9,093 nucleotides of DNA from Bacteroidota bacterium (GTDB lineage Bacteria; Bacteroidota; Ignavibacteria; Ignavibacteriales; Ignavibacteriaceae), in NCBI GenBank assembly GCA_021796135.1, contig JAJYOQ010000142.1, positions 1-9,093 on the forward strand, given 5' to 3'. Each line of letters opens with the position of its first letter. Position 1 is the first letter of the stretch. The notes beneath the pieces were generated by a model. The model was not told the origin of the DNA. It worked only from the letters and a program-made list of their open reading frames with translations, and did no database searches. A program made the position numbers and the translations under genes. Shown piece by piece: positions 1 through 7,128 of the stretch.

Positions 1-12
1 AGACAGAATAGG

Positions 13-939
13 CTATTTTTTAGCTAACAGAGTATTTAATTCACTATTAAGATATTTATGGATATTAACCTGTGATTTGGTCAGCCGGCTTTCTCTTTGT
101 TTGATTAAGGTTAATAATGAAAGTGATTGAACAATATAATTCAGTAATACGAAATTAGATTTTAATTTTTTATTACGAATCGATGTAATATGGTTCTTAA
201 TTGTGTCAAAATCACCTCTTTCAATTGGACCGGATAACGATTTCAGTGCACCGTTATTTTTAATGTTTCTATATGTTGAATTTAGAATAGGTAAAATTAA
301 ATCATCATATTTGATCCCTTTTATCCCGCTCATTTTAAAAAGTTCTTCCGAAATAAAGATATTTCCAACAAAAAAATTAGATGCATAAACTCCTGACAAA
401 TGATATAGCATTTTTTTATCTTTTTGAACACTGAATGGAATTAAGTTCATGCTTTTAGCTATAAAAAACAATGTATCCTTTGATTCTTTGTTATCAGTTT
501 CAACTGCGGCAAAACTACCTGCTAAAGGAATAATTTTTTTTGATGGGAATGTTTGCATAATATGAAAAGAAGCTGTTATTCCATTATTCTCCTTAATACG
601 ATTCATTATTGAGCTATTTAAAGAACCGGAAAAATGTACAAATATTGATTCACAAAAATTAAAATTAAGTTTTGAAAGCTTTGTATCTATGTTTTTGATT
701 TGTTCGTCAGGTACAGAAATTAAAAAAATATTTGTATCTAAATGGATATCTTGTAATTTGTTTGAATATACTTTTATCTTATATAGTGAAGCCAGTTTCT
801 TTGCAGATAAAATATTTTTACTAATTATCGAGGTTATATTAAATCCCGATTTAATTAAACTATCAGTCAATGAAAATGCAATTTTGCCGGCTCCGATTAT
901 CGCAATCCGATAATTTTTATTCAGTTTTTTATTCGCCAT
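13..939 (-). CDS. Rossmann-like / DUF2520 domain protein (putative NAD(P)-dependent oxidoreductase)
   Basis: A 308-residue protein with an N-terminal NAD(P)-binding Rossmann fold followed by a DUF2520-type helical domain. The dinucleotide-binding loop GAGKIA lies at residues 16-21, directly after a beta strand (RIAIIG). Family-type motifs follow: HFSGS at 102-106, HIMQTFP at 126-132, YHLSGVYASNF at 179-189 and SGPIERGD at 236-243. The layout resembles ketopantoate reductase and pyrroline-5-carboxylate reductase relatives, but the substrate is not known and I do not assign one. No signal peptide or membrane segment is seen, so it is probably cytoplasmic. It is the last visible gene of the five-gene minus-strand operon. 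Its start codon lies inside the end of the MEMO1-like gene, an 11-base overlap, which implies translational coupling. The family call is firm; the function is open. Confidence 0.87.
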   Translation of the reverse strand: MANKKLNKNYRIAIIGAGKIAFSLTDSLIKSGFNITSIISKNILSAKKLASLYKIKVYSNKLQDIHLDTNIFLISVPDEQIKNIDTKLSKLNFNFCESIFVHFSGSLNSSIMNRIKENNGITASFHIMQTFPSKKIIPLAGSFAAVETDNKESKDTLFFIAKSMNLIPFSVQKDKKMLYHLSGVYASNFFVGNIFISEELFKMSGIKGIKYDDLILPILNSTYRNIKNNGALKSLSGPIERGDFDTIKNHITSIRNKKLKSNFVLLNYIVQSLSLLTLIKQRESRLTKSQVNIHKYLNSELNTLLAKK

Positions 940-1750
940 ATATTACTGCAGAAAGATAACCTACAACATGAAAATTATCACCCGAAGTATCTCCGGAATC
1001 ACTGCGATTTAAGATTAGAGATTTATTCACACCTTTAATCCAGGCAGCTTTCATCATGGTAATAATCGGTCCGGCGCCGCAAGCTTCGCATGTATTATTT
1101 TCAATATCGGAATGAAGACTTTGAAAATCAAACTGAGATATCCTTTCTTCAACAATTGAATCGAGATGGTTAGCTTCTTCTTTTGAATGATAATGTGAAA
1201 GGTCCGAGCTGGCAATTATAATAGTATTTTCATCGATTATTTCCGCAAGTTTTTGCGACAATTCAGAAATATAAATATTTGCCTGATCGCCCATTACTGC
1301 CGGAACAATCTTGATGTCTGGTAAAATTCTTTGAAGGAATGGGAGTTGGACCTCAATTGCATGTTCCTTCCGATGTCCGTTTGCACCCCGGAAAATAAAT
1401 TTACTTCCTTCGGTTAGTTTGTTCGAGATATCGTTATCAATTTCAACAATACCCAGCGGTGTTTCGTAAGCATCACCGTCAAAAATTGAAATACCGCGAA
1501 AATATTCGTGATGGCTTGGAGATATAATTATCGCACTCTTAATTTTTTTATTTTTCAAAATATTGAAACCGAAAGCGGCGGTACGTCCGGAATAAACATA
1601 TCCGGCATGAGGAGATACTATTCCAATTACATTTTGCGGATTCTGTGATGGTGAGGAAACGCTTAGAAGAAGATCTATTTCACTGCTAAGCTCTTCTGGA
1701 TCAGCCGGGTAAAATAATCCGGCAACCGCAGGTTTTCTAATTTTGCTCAT
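929..1750 (-). CDS. amrB: AmmeMemoRadiSam system protein B (MEMO1 family)
   Basis: A 273-residue MEMO1-family protein, related in fold to the LigB class of extradiol dioxygenases. The opening PAVAGLFYP (residues 7-15) is the family's typical N terminus. It is followed by PHAGYVYSG (47-55), SPSHH (77-81), EHAIEVQLPFLQ (129-140), SSDLSHYH (181-188) and CGAGPI (224-229). His48, His80 or His81 and Cys224 sit where, from memory of human MEMO1, metal-binding His49, His81 and Cys244 lie. I chose the ATG at 1750 over an in-frame ATG at 1780, because the extra ten residues (MQKQAIEKKL) are not family-like and the start MSKIRKPAVAG is. This still overlaps the AMMECR1 gene by 14 bases. Proteins A and B usually occur with a radical SAM enzyme, which is absent here. 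The biochemical role is not established; the cytoplasmic location is inferred. Confidence 0.92.
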   Translation of the reverse strand: MSKIRKPAVAGLFYPADPEELSSEIDLLLSVSSPSQNPQNVIGIVSPHAGYVYSGRTAAFGFNILKNKKIKSAIIISPSHHEYFRGISIFDGDAYETPLGIVEIDNDISNKLTEGSKFIFRGANGHRKEHAIEVQLPFLQRILPDIKIVPAVMGDQANIYISELSQKLAEIIDENTIIIASSDLSHYHSKEEANHLDSIVEERISQFDFQSLHSDIENNTCEACGAGPIITMMKAAWIKGVNKSLILNRSDSGDTSGDNFHVVGYLSAVIYGE

Positions 1751-2318
1751 AAGTTTTTTTTCGATCGCCTGTTTCTGCAAAAACTATAGCGGTAAATGTT
1801 TTAATATTGAGTTTTCTGCTTTTCCATGCAAAGGAATCAATACCGGCTTTTTCGCAAATTGCAGTTAGAAATTGCGGAAGAGTAAAATGATTTTCCGTAG
1901 CAACCTGGGGCAAAAGAAGACCGCGGTTAAATCCGGAATCAAGTACCAGTCCATGAACTCCGAGTTGAATTTCTTCGTAATTAGAAATTGGAGTTAATTT
2001 AGATAATATTGATATTTCAATACTTGTCTGCGCAAATTCTTCTTCAGTCAGCGGCTCAAATCGGGGATCATTTGTTGCAGCTTGGACAGCAGCATCACAA
2101 ACAGTTTCAAAAAGATTTTTATTTGAAGATATATATCCTATGCAGCCTCTTAGTCTATTATGAATTGTCAGAGTGACAAATGCTCCGGGACCAACTTCAG
2201 CCAAATTCGGGAGGTAGTGGTAATCGATAATCGGAGGTACAGTCCCGCCGAAAATTGAATGAATTGAATCACGGGCAGCCAGGATTAAAACGCCTTTTTC
2301 TTTTTCCGTCAATTCCAT
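1737..2318 (-). CDS. amrA: AmmeMemoRadiSam system protein A (AMMECR1 domain)
   Basis: A 193-residue protein that is essentially one AMMECR1 domain, the normal bacterial length. The hallmark LRGCIG is at residues 56-61, followed by the conserved region around AAVQAATNDPRF (76-87), ISILSKLTPI (102-111) and a GLVLDSG...GLLLPQVA block (123-140). The near-invariant Cys59 in the hallmark is present. The start MELTEKEKG matches the usual N terminus of the family, whose helix begins LTEEEK. No export signal is visible. It lies 17 bases after the DUF4905-like gene and its end overlaps the MEMO1-like gene by 14 bases; adjacency of these two families is the defining pattern of the AmmeMemoRadiSam system. 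The molecular function is unknown; a role alongside the radical SAM enzyme is known only by association. Confidence 0.93.
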   Translation of the reverse strand: MELTEKEKGVLILAARDSIHSIFGGTVPPIIDYHYLPNLAEVGPGAFVTLTIHNRLRGCIGYISSNKNLFETVCDAAVQAATNDPRFEPLTEEEFAQTSIEISILSKLTPISNYEEIQLGVHGLVLDSGFNRGLLLPQVATENHFTLPQFLTAICEKAGIDSFAWKSRKLNIKTFTAIVFAETGDRKKTYEQN

Positions 2319-2335
2319 TTTTATATTCTTTCATT

Positions 2336-3163
2336 TTATGATTTGAGATAACAAACAAGAAGTTTTTCTTTATCCTTCAATAAAAAGATCAAATTATCTT
2401 TTACAAAAAAAGAATCCGGAACTATCCCATTAACATGTGAATTTAGTTTCTCTTCAAAAATAATCTTTTTATTAGCAATTTCAACTGCTAAAAAAATATT
2501 ATTATACTTTTTGGTTTCAACAAGTTCATGAAAACTTAAAAGAAGAAGACCGTTTAGCTTTATAAAGTCAACCTTACCGGTAATTTTATGATGATCATAT
2601 AAATTGCTAATAATTACTTTTACAGATTGATCGGTTTCACTATCAGGATTAAAATATTCAGTGAAATAATATCCTTCGAAATTATTCTTTTGTATAGATT
2701 CTTCCCTAAGCAAATTTATTTCTGAGGCGTTTTCTTTAAATTCATCGATGAGTTTACCATTACGGTAATCAAGAATGTAGAAATCCCTTCCTTCAAAAAG
2801 TTCCCGGTAACAAAACAGTTTGTTATCTAAAATGAAAAGAAAAACAGCATCATTATTTTCCCATAATATTTCTTTTGTAATTGCATCGTAGGCGATTATT
2901 CCCTTATGATGCGGCATATCAGGTTTCATATATTTATGGAAATACACAATATCTTTATAAATTGTTTCAATTCCGATCCAGAACTTTTCTTCAAGCTGCA
3001 AGGAAGAAAATATTTTTTTACCGGTATTTAGATCGAGGCAATTGAAGAATACCTCTTTCGTTTCCACATTTCTTTCCTCAATAATAATTTTCCCGGAATC
3101 AGTAGGAAGCAGACGCCAGATCTGCCTATTATTTGAAAAAGTATATTCCCTTTTTATTTTCAT
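2336..3163 (-). CDS. Uncharacterised beta-repeat protein, probably DUF4905
   Basis: A 275-residue protein without signal peptide or membrane helix. It is rich in beta strands with recurrent quinoprotein-like units: CLDLNTGKKIF (42-52), GIIAYDAITKEILWEN (88-103), YILDYRNGKLIDEF (129-142) and AVEIANKKIIFEEKL (226-240). These look like degenerate propeller blades. The N-terminal stretch with IWRLLP (15-20), IIIEER (26-31) and LQLEEKFWIGIE (55-66) recalls DUF4905, a family I associate with Bacteroidota relatives; this is a recollection, not a search result. No catalytic motif is evident. It begins 2 bases after the tryptophanase stop and ends 17 bases before the AMMECR1 gene, so it is almost certainly co-transcribed with both. 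The function is unknown; the CDS itself is secure from its tight spacing and full-length frame. Confidence 0.78.
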   Translation of the reverse strand: MKIKREYTFSNNRQIWRLLPTDSGKIIIEERNVETKEVFFNCLDLNTGKKIFSSLQLEEKFWIGIETIYKDIVYFHKYMKPDMPHHKGIIAYDAITKEILWENNDAVFLFILDNKLFCYRELFEGRDFYILDYRNGKLIDEFKENASEINLLREESIQKNNFEGYYFTEYFNPDSETDQSVKVIISNLYDHHKITGKVDFIKLNGLLLLSFHELVETKKYNNIFLAVEIANKKIIFEEKLNSHVNGIVPDSFFVKDNLIFLLKDKEKLLVCYLKS

Positions 3164-3165
3164 TC

Positions 3166-4542
3166 TTACTGCCCTATTTCTTCAAACCTGGCTGTAAAAT
3201 GTCGAAGCATAGGAGCTTCATAAACAATCTTATATCCTTTAAGAGTGCTTCTCTTTTTGAAAACTTCAATTATAATCTCTAATACATAGTCGATATGACT
3301 TTGTGTATAAACCCGCCTTGGGACAGCAAGTCTGACTAATTCCATTGGAGGCGGAATTAACTTTCCGTTTGAATCATATTTGCCGAACATAACGCTTCCA
3401 ATTTCCACACCTCGTATTCCTCCTTCAATATATAAAGCGGAAACAATTGACTGTCCGGGAAATTGCTCCTGAGGAATCTGAGGTGCAAATCTTTTAGCAT
3501 CTATATAGATTGCATGCCCGCCAGGAGGTTCAATAATAGGAACTCCGGCTGCAACTAATTTTTCTCCAAGATACTCGATGCTTCTAATTCTGTATTGAAG
3601 ATAATGCTCATCGACAATTTCTTCCAAACCTTGCGCTACTGCTTCAAGATCCCTGCCTGCTAAACCTCCATAAGTTGAGAATCCTTCAGTTACTATCAGA
3701 AGATTTCTGCATTGCATAGCTAACTCTTCATTATTTAATGCAAGAAAGCCTCCGATATTCACTAAAGCGTCTTTTTTTGCACTCATAGTGACTCCGTCAG
3801 CGTAAGAAAACATTTCCTGCGCAATTTCGAGAACGGATTTATTCTCATAGCCCTTTTCACGCATTTTTATAAAGTAAGCGTTTTCGGCAAATCTGCATGC
3901 ATCTATAAAAAGCGGAATATTATATTCATTGCAAACCTTTTTTGTTTCTTTGATATTTTGCATAGAAACAGGCTGACCGCCTCCGGAATTGTTTGTAACT
4001 GTAATCATACACAGGGGAATATTTTCTTTTCCTGTTTTAGCGATGAACTTACGTAATTCCGCAATGTCCATATTCCCCTTAAAATCAGCACGGATTTCCG
4101 GATGTTTTCCGACTTCAACTAACAGGTCTACTGCTTCAGCTCCGGTAAACTCGACATTTGCTCTGGTGGTATCAAAGTGGGTATTATTCGGAAAATACTT
4201 CCCTTTCCCTCCGGTTACAGTAAACAGAATTTTTTCCGCTGCTCTTCCTTGATGAGTAGGAATTATAAACTTCATTCCCGTAATTTTTTTTACTGCTTCT
4301 TCAAATCTATAGAAACTTTTTGAACCGGCATAAGATTCATCTCCGTCCATAATACCAGCCCACTGTTTTGAACTCATTGCTGAGGTCCCGCTGTCAGTTA
4401 ATAAGTCAATTAATACATCATCTGCATGAATCATAAATGGATTATAACCTGCTCGTTTCAGAATTTCTATCCTTTGCTCTTTTGTAGTAAAATGAATTGG
4501 CTCAACTGATTTGATTTTGAATGGCTCAATGATGGTTTTCAT
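3166..4542 (-). CDS. tnaA: Tryptophanase (beta-eliminating PLP lyase, TnaA/tyrosine phenol-lyase family)
   Basis: A 458-residue fold-type I PLP enzyme predicted to split L-tryptophan into indole, pyruvate and ammonia in the cytoplasm. Visible active-site residues, with numbering matching Citrobacter tyrosine phenol-lyase (TPL): Tyr71 (DESYAGS), Gln98-Gly99-Arg100 (THQGR), Phe123, Asn185 (NNSGGGQP), Asp214 and Arg217 (FIDACRFAENAYF), the PLP lysine Lys257 in MSAKKDA, His343 and carboxylate-binding Arg404 (VRLAVPRR). Substrate markers point to tryptophanase: Asp124 in HFDTTR where TPL has Thr124, Ile381 in VEIGS where TPL has phenol-binding Arg381, and His448 in LRHFTARF where TPL has Phe448 and E. 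coli TnaA has His463. The start MKTIIEPFKIKSVEP aligns with the TPL N terminus. It is the first gene of the minus-strand operon. I find no TnaC-like leader peptide with a tryptophan codon upstream. Tyrosine phenol-lyase is the main alternative. Confidence 0.92.
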   Translation of the reverse strand: MKTIIEPFKIKSVEPIHFTTKEQRIEILKRAGYNPFMIHADDVLIDLLTDSGTSAMSSKQWAGIMDGDESYAGSKSFYRFEEAVKKITGMKFIIPTHQGRAAEKILFTVTGGKGKYFPNNTHFDTTRANVEFTGAEAVDLLVEVGKHPEIRADFKGNMDIAELRKFIAKTGKENIPLCMITVTNNSGGGQPVSMQNIKETKKVCNEYNIPLFIDACRFAENAYFIKMREKGYENKSVLEIAQEMFSYADGVTMSAKKDALVNIGGFLALNNEELAMQCRNLLIVTEGFSTYGGLAGRDLEAVAQGLEEIVDEHYLQYRIRSIEYLGEKLVAAGVPIIEPPGGHAIYIDAKRFAPQIPQEQFPGQSIVSALYIEGGIRGVEIGSVMFGKYDSNGKLIPPPMELVRLAVPRRVYTQSHIDYVLEIIIEVFKKRSTLKGYKIVYEAPMLRHFTARFEEIGQ

Positions 4543-4977
4543 ATTTTCAACTTTTGATAAAATTTTTTAATAAAGCTACTTTTTGAGTAGTTACGCATAT
4601 TTTAATTGCAAAGTTCATTAAAAAAATATTGCAAAACAATTAATATTGAAATTCATAACAAAGAATTGATAAATAATTTGCGCTAAGAAATATTCACTGA
4701 ATTGCAGTTCCTAAGGTTATAATTAGATTTTTAATTACAGATATTTCCCATATTCAATAAGTTAGAATTCAAAGGATTTTCAGTAACGAGAAGGTTATTT
4801 GAATTTTTCAACAACTTCAATGTTAAATTACTCAGAACCTCAAATAATTATTTCATTTGCAAAATTGTCATATTTTATAATAGACTGCATCTTTTTGGCA
4901 TAGTTTTGTATAACCCCTTCATGTAATGTAAGAAGAAATATTTAATGACAACCTCAAAATAATGTATAAGGGGTTTT
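4543..4977. other. Divergent AT-rich intergenic region (435 bases)
   Basis: This non-coding stretch separates the leftward tryptophanase operon from the rightward redox operon and should carry promoters for both. I see no open frame with protein-like composition, no tRNA and no strong terminator. Notable items are a short hairpin (CTACT at 4576-4580, AGTAG at 4586-4590) in the presumed tryptophanase leader, a 13-base palindrome TTGAATTTTTCAA at 4799-4811 that could be an operator or chance in AT-rich DNA, a TATAAT at 4876-4881, and the inverted repeat around the right-hand ribosome binding site described separately. No clear promoter for the minus strand can be called; TATAAC (complement of 4716-4721) lacks a convincing -35 partner. 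Confidence 0.7.
4876..4881 (+). promoter_or_regulatory. Candidate -10 element for the redox operon
   Basis: A perfect TATAAT lies about 97 bases upstream of the ferredoxin start. No good TTGACA-like -35 hexamer lies 16-18 bases further upstream, so the call is weak. A competing candidate is TAGTTTTG at 4901-4908, which fits the Bacteroidota-type -7 consensus TAnnTTTG but also lacks a matching -33 element. The choice matters: a start near 4888 keeps both arms of the downstream inverted repeat in the mRNA, whereas a start after about 4914 removes part of the left arm. Confidence 0.25.
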
Positions 4978-4978
4978 A
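4909..4978 (+). promoter_or_regulatory. Inverted repeat pairing with the ribosome binding site of the redox operon
   Basis: AACCCCTT at 4912-4919 is perfectly complementary to AAGGGGTT at 4968-4975. After one mismatch, pairing resumes between 4909-4910 and 4977-4978, reaching the A of the start codon. The right arm contains AAGGGG, the only Shine-Dalgarno-like sequence before the ATG at 4978, with a 4-base spacer. Folding in the mRNA would hide the ribosome binding site. The loop is 48 bases, long for a simple hairpin, and the repeat could be chance or a DNA operator. Confidence 0.35.
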
Positions 4979-5874
4979 TGGCAAAACAAAATAGACGGGA
5001 TTTTTTAAAGACTTCGGCTGTTCTGGGAACAGCATTGACAACTTTATCTACTAAGTCAGCTAAAGCGGGACCTAAGAATATTTTATCCGAAGATCGTAAT
5101 GGAGTTTTAGTTGATACAACCGTATGTATAGGGTGTAGAAATTGTGAATATGCTTGCAAAAAAGCACATGAAATGCCTACTCCTTCTCAAGATAAATACA
5201 GCGATAGATCTGTTTTGAAAGAGATGCGTCGTCCTGATGAATCGGCATTGACTGTTGTTAATGAGTACCCTAACCCTCAAAATTCAGAAATACCTACTGA
5301 TGTAAAAGTTCAATGCATGCATTGTGATCATCCGGCATGCGTTTCCGCATGCATTGTGGGAGCATTTTCAAAAAACTCTAATGGAGCGGTTACATGGGAT
5401 ACAAGTAAATGCATTGGATGCAGATATTGCATGGTAGCATGCCCATTTCAAGTTCCTGCCTTTCAATTCGATAAAGCGCTTAATCCTCAAATAAAGAAAT
5501 GCGATTTTTGCTTTGAAAGAACGAAAGTCGGAAAACTTCCGGCTTGTGTCGAAATATGCCCTGTTGAGGCTTTAACCTACGGTACTAGGTCTGACCTTAT
5601 AAAAATTGCTCGTGACAGAATCCGAAGAAATCCCGATAAATACGTAAATCATATTTTCGGAGAGTACGAAGTAGGCGGAACTTCATGGTTATATCTGGCA
5701 AACCAGGACTTCTCAAATCTACAATTCCCAAAGCTTGGCGATAAACCTGCACCGGGAGTATCGGAATCTATTCAGCATGGGATATTCGCTTACTTTGTAC
5801 CGCCTGTTTCCTTATATGCAATTCTTGGGGGATTAATGTGGATTACAAAAAGAAAAAATGAATCTGAAGAATAA
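4978..5874 (+). CDS. Tat-exported ferredoxin subunit with four [4Fe-4S] sites (HmcB/HybA-like)
   Basis: A 298-residue iron-sulfur electron-transfer subunit. The N terminus has a twin-arginine signal (NRRDFLK at residues 5-11, short hydrophobic stretch, probable cleavage after AKA at 28-30), so it is exported folded. Sixteen cysteines form four cluster groups: C50/C53/C56/C60, C113/C116/C121/C125, C145/C148/C151/C155 and C175/C178/C190/C194. As in related ferredoxins, cysteines are probably exchanged between groups. Residues about 267-289 form one C-terminal membrane helix ending in KRK, which anchors it as in HybA and HmcB. It probably wires the NrfD-type quinone subunit, 9 bases downstream, to the periplasmic multiheme cytochrome. 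The ATG follows AAGGGG with a 4-base spacer. The exact complex (Hmc, Cbc or Hyb-like) is inferred from gene order; no hydrogenase or molybdopterin subunit is in view. Confidence 0.9.
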   Translation: MAKQNRRDFLKTSAVLGTALTTLSTKSAKAGPKNILSEDRNGVLVDTTVCIGCRNCEYACKKAHEMPTPSQDKYSDRSVLKEMRRPDESALTVVNEYPNPQNSEIPTDVKVQCMHCDHPACVSACIVGAFSKNSNGAVTWDTSKCIGCRYCMVACPFQVPAFQFDKALNPQIKKCDFCFERTKVGKLPACVEICPVEALTYGTRSDLIKIARDRIRRNPDKYVNHIFGEYEVGGTSWLYLANQDFSNLQFPKLGDKPAPGVSESIQHGIFAYFVPPVSLYAILGGLMWITKRKNESEE

Positions 5875-5883
5875 GAGATAAAT

Positions 5884-7128
5884 ATGGAATCATATACAAA
5901 ACCAGCTCCTATAACAAAAAAATATTTTACTCCCGGAGTATTAATTTTAATATTATTCGCTTTTAACGGATTATTTTGGCTTGCAGGTCGTTTTATTTAC
6001 GGTTTAGGAGCCGTAACGAACCTAAGCAACCAATATCCCTGGGGTCTATGGATTGGAATTGATGTAGCAGCCGGAGTAGCGCTTGCAGCAGGCGGATTTA
6101 CTACTGCAGCACTTGGTCATGTAATGCATAGGGAATATTACCATGATGTGGTAAGACCGGCACTTCTTACCGCAATGCTGGGTTATACTTTTGTTGCCAT
6201 CGGGGTATTTATAGACATCGGACGCTGGTATTACATTTGGCACCCCTTAATATTTTGGAATGGAAGTTCAGCTCTTTTTGAAGTGGGTATTTGTGTCATG
6301 ATTTATGTTACTGTCCTTTATATTGAATTTCTTCCCACTGTCTGTGAAAGATTTATAGGACATATGAACTTAAAAGGCGTATTCAAATCTTTAAACAATC
6401 CCATTGAAAAACTTTTAATTTTATTAAACCGGGGACTTTCAAAAACAATGTTCATTTTCATTATTGCCGGCGTAGTACTTTCTACTTTGCACCAATCTTC
6501 TTTAGGAACATTGATGATTATAGCCGGTCCTAAGATGCATCCATTATGGCAGACTCCGATATTGCCCCTTTTATTTTTATTATCTGCAATTTCTGTGGGT
6601 TTTCCAATGGTAATTTTTGAATCCTTAATAGCCGCAAGATCATTCGGATTAAAACCGGAAATGAAAGTACTTTCACGATTGGGCACAATGGTAGCACCTA
6701 TATTAGGAGTTTATTTGGCGTTCAAAATAGGAGATATGTTTATTAGGGAAACGTTTGTTTATCTAACCTCTTTTAATGTTCAAAGTGTGATGTTTGTTAT
6801 CGAAGTTTTATTCGGCGTTATAATCCCGTTAAGAATGTTCCTGTCTAAAGCAGTACTTAATTCCCCTTTGTGGTTATTTATTGCATCATCCCTGATTATC
6901 TTCGGAGTTTTTATAAACAGATTAAATAATTTTGTCATAGCTTATAATCCGCCTTATAAATTTGAAACTTATGCCCCATCAATTGGCGAAATTTCAATTA
7001 CTATAGGTTTTATTTCATTACTTGTTCTTATTTATAGATTTATTGTAATGAACTTTCCTGTAATAAGCCAGCCTGATAAGAATTATTCACCTTCTACAAA
7101 ATATACAATCAGGGGATTTGAAAAATGA
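5884..7128 (+). CDS. NrfD/HybB/HmcC-family polytopic membrane subunit (quinone-interacting)
   Basis: A 414-residue membrane protein with about ten predicted helices, roughly at 17-37, 54-76, 93-112, 129-150, 188-208, 226-247, 266-287, 300-320, 328-346 and 368-389. Features typical of the HybB/HmcC branch of the NrfD (PsrC) superfamily are PWGLWIGIDVAAGVALAAGG (52-71), FEVG with Glu133 in helix 4, STLHQSSLG (200-208) and FINRLNN (343-349). Members exchange electrons with menaquinone through a partner ferredoxin, and they have no cofactor of their own. The direction here (quinol oxidation or quinone reduction) cannot be read from sequence. The gene follows the ferredoxin by 9 bases, and its TGA overlaps the cytochrome start (ATGA at 7125-7128), so the subunits are probably made in fixed ratio. 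The family is clear; the exact complex is inferred. Confidence 0.9.
   Translation: MESYTKPAPITKKYFTPGVLILILFAFNGLFWLAGRFIYGLGAVTNLSNQYPWGLWIGIDVAAGVALAAGGFTTAALGHVMHREYYHDVVRPALLTAMLGYTFVAIGVFIDIGRWYYIWHPLIFWNGSSALFEVGICVMIYVTVLYIEFLPTVCERFIGHMNLKGVFKSLNNPIEKLLILLNRGLSKTMFIFIIAGVVLSTLHQSSLGTLMIIAGPKMHPLWQTPILPLLFLLSAISVGFPMVIFESLIAARSFGLKPEMKVLSRLGTMVAPILGVYLAFKIGDMFIRETFVYLTSFNVQSVMFVIEVLFGVIIPLRMFLSKAVLNSPLWLFIASSLIIFGVFINRLNNFVIAYNPPYKFETYAPSIGEISITIGFISLLVLIYRFIVMNFPVISQPDKNYSPSTKYTIRGFEK

Noticed and set aside
4571..4592. Terminator-like hairpin (CTACT...AGTAG)
   Set aside because: The stem is only 5 base pairs, low in GC and not followed by a clean T run on either strand; it lies where leader RNA, not a gene end, is expected.
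4741..4751. Possible TnaC-like leader peptide upstream of tryptophanase (minus strand)
   Set aside because: The short frame starting at 4751 encodes only six residues (MGNICN) with no tryptophan codon, and no other short upstream frame with a tryptophan codon and a proline-type arrest end was found.
4895..4910. Sigma-54-like promoter (TTGGCATAGTTTTGTA)
   Set aside because: The TGGCA half is good, but the required GC ten bases after the GG is TA here and the TTG is one base out of register.
4921..4962. Tiny upstream frames before the ferredoxin gene (two ATG-TAA pairs and a five-codon MTTSK frame)
   Set aside because: They lack ribosome binding sites and are expected by chance in AT-rich DNA.
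4875..5159. A 94-codon minus-strand frame overlapping the start of the ferredoxin gene
   Set aside because: It lies antisense to the Tat signal and first cluster of a well-supported gene and has no recognisable domain or start signal.
6318..6686. A 122-codon minus-strand frame inside the NrfD-type gene
   Set aside because: It is antisense to a conserved membrane protein and its composition reflects the opposite strand's hydrophobic codons.
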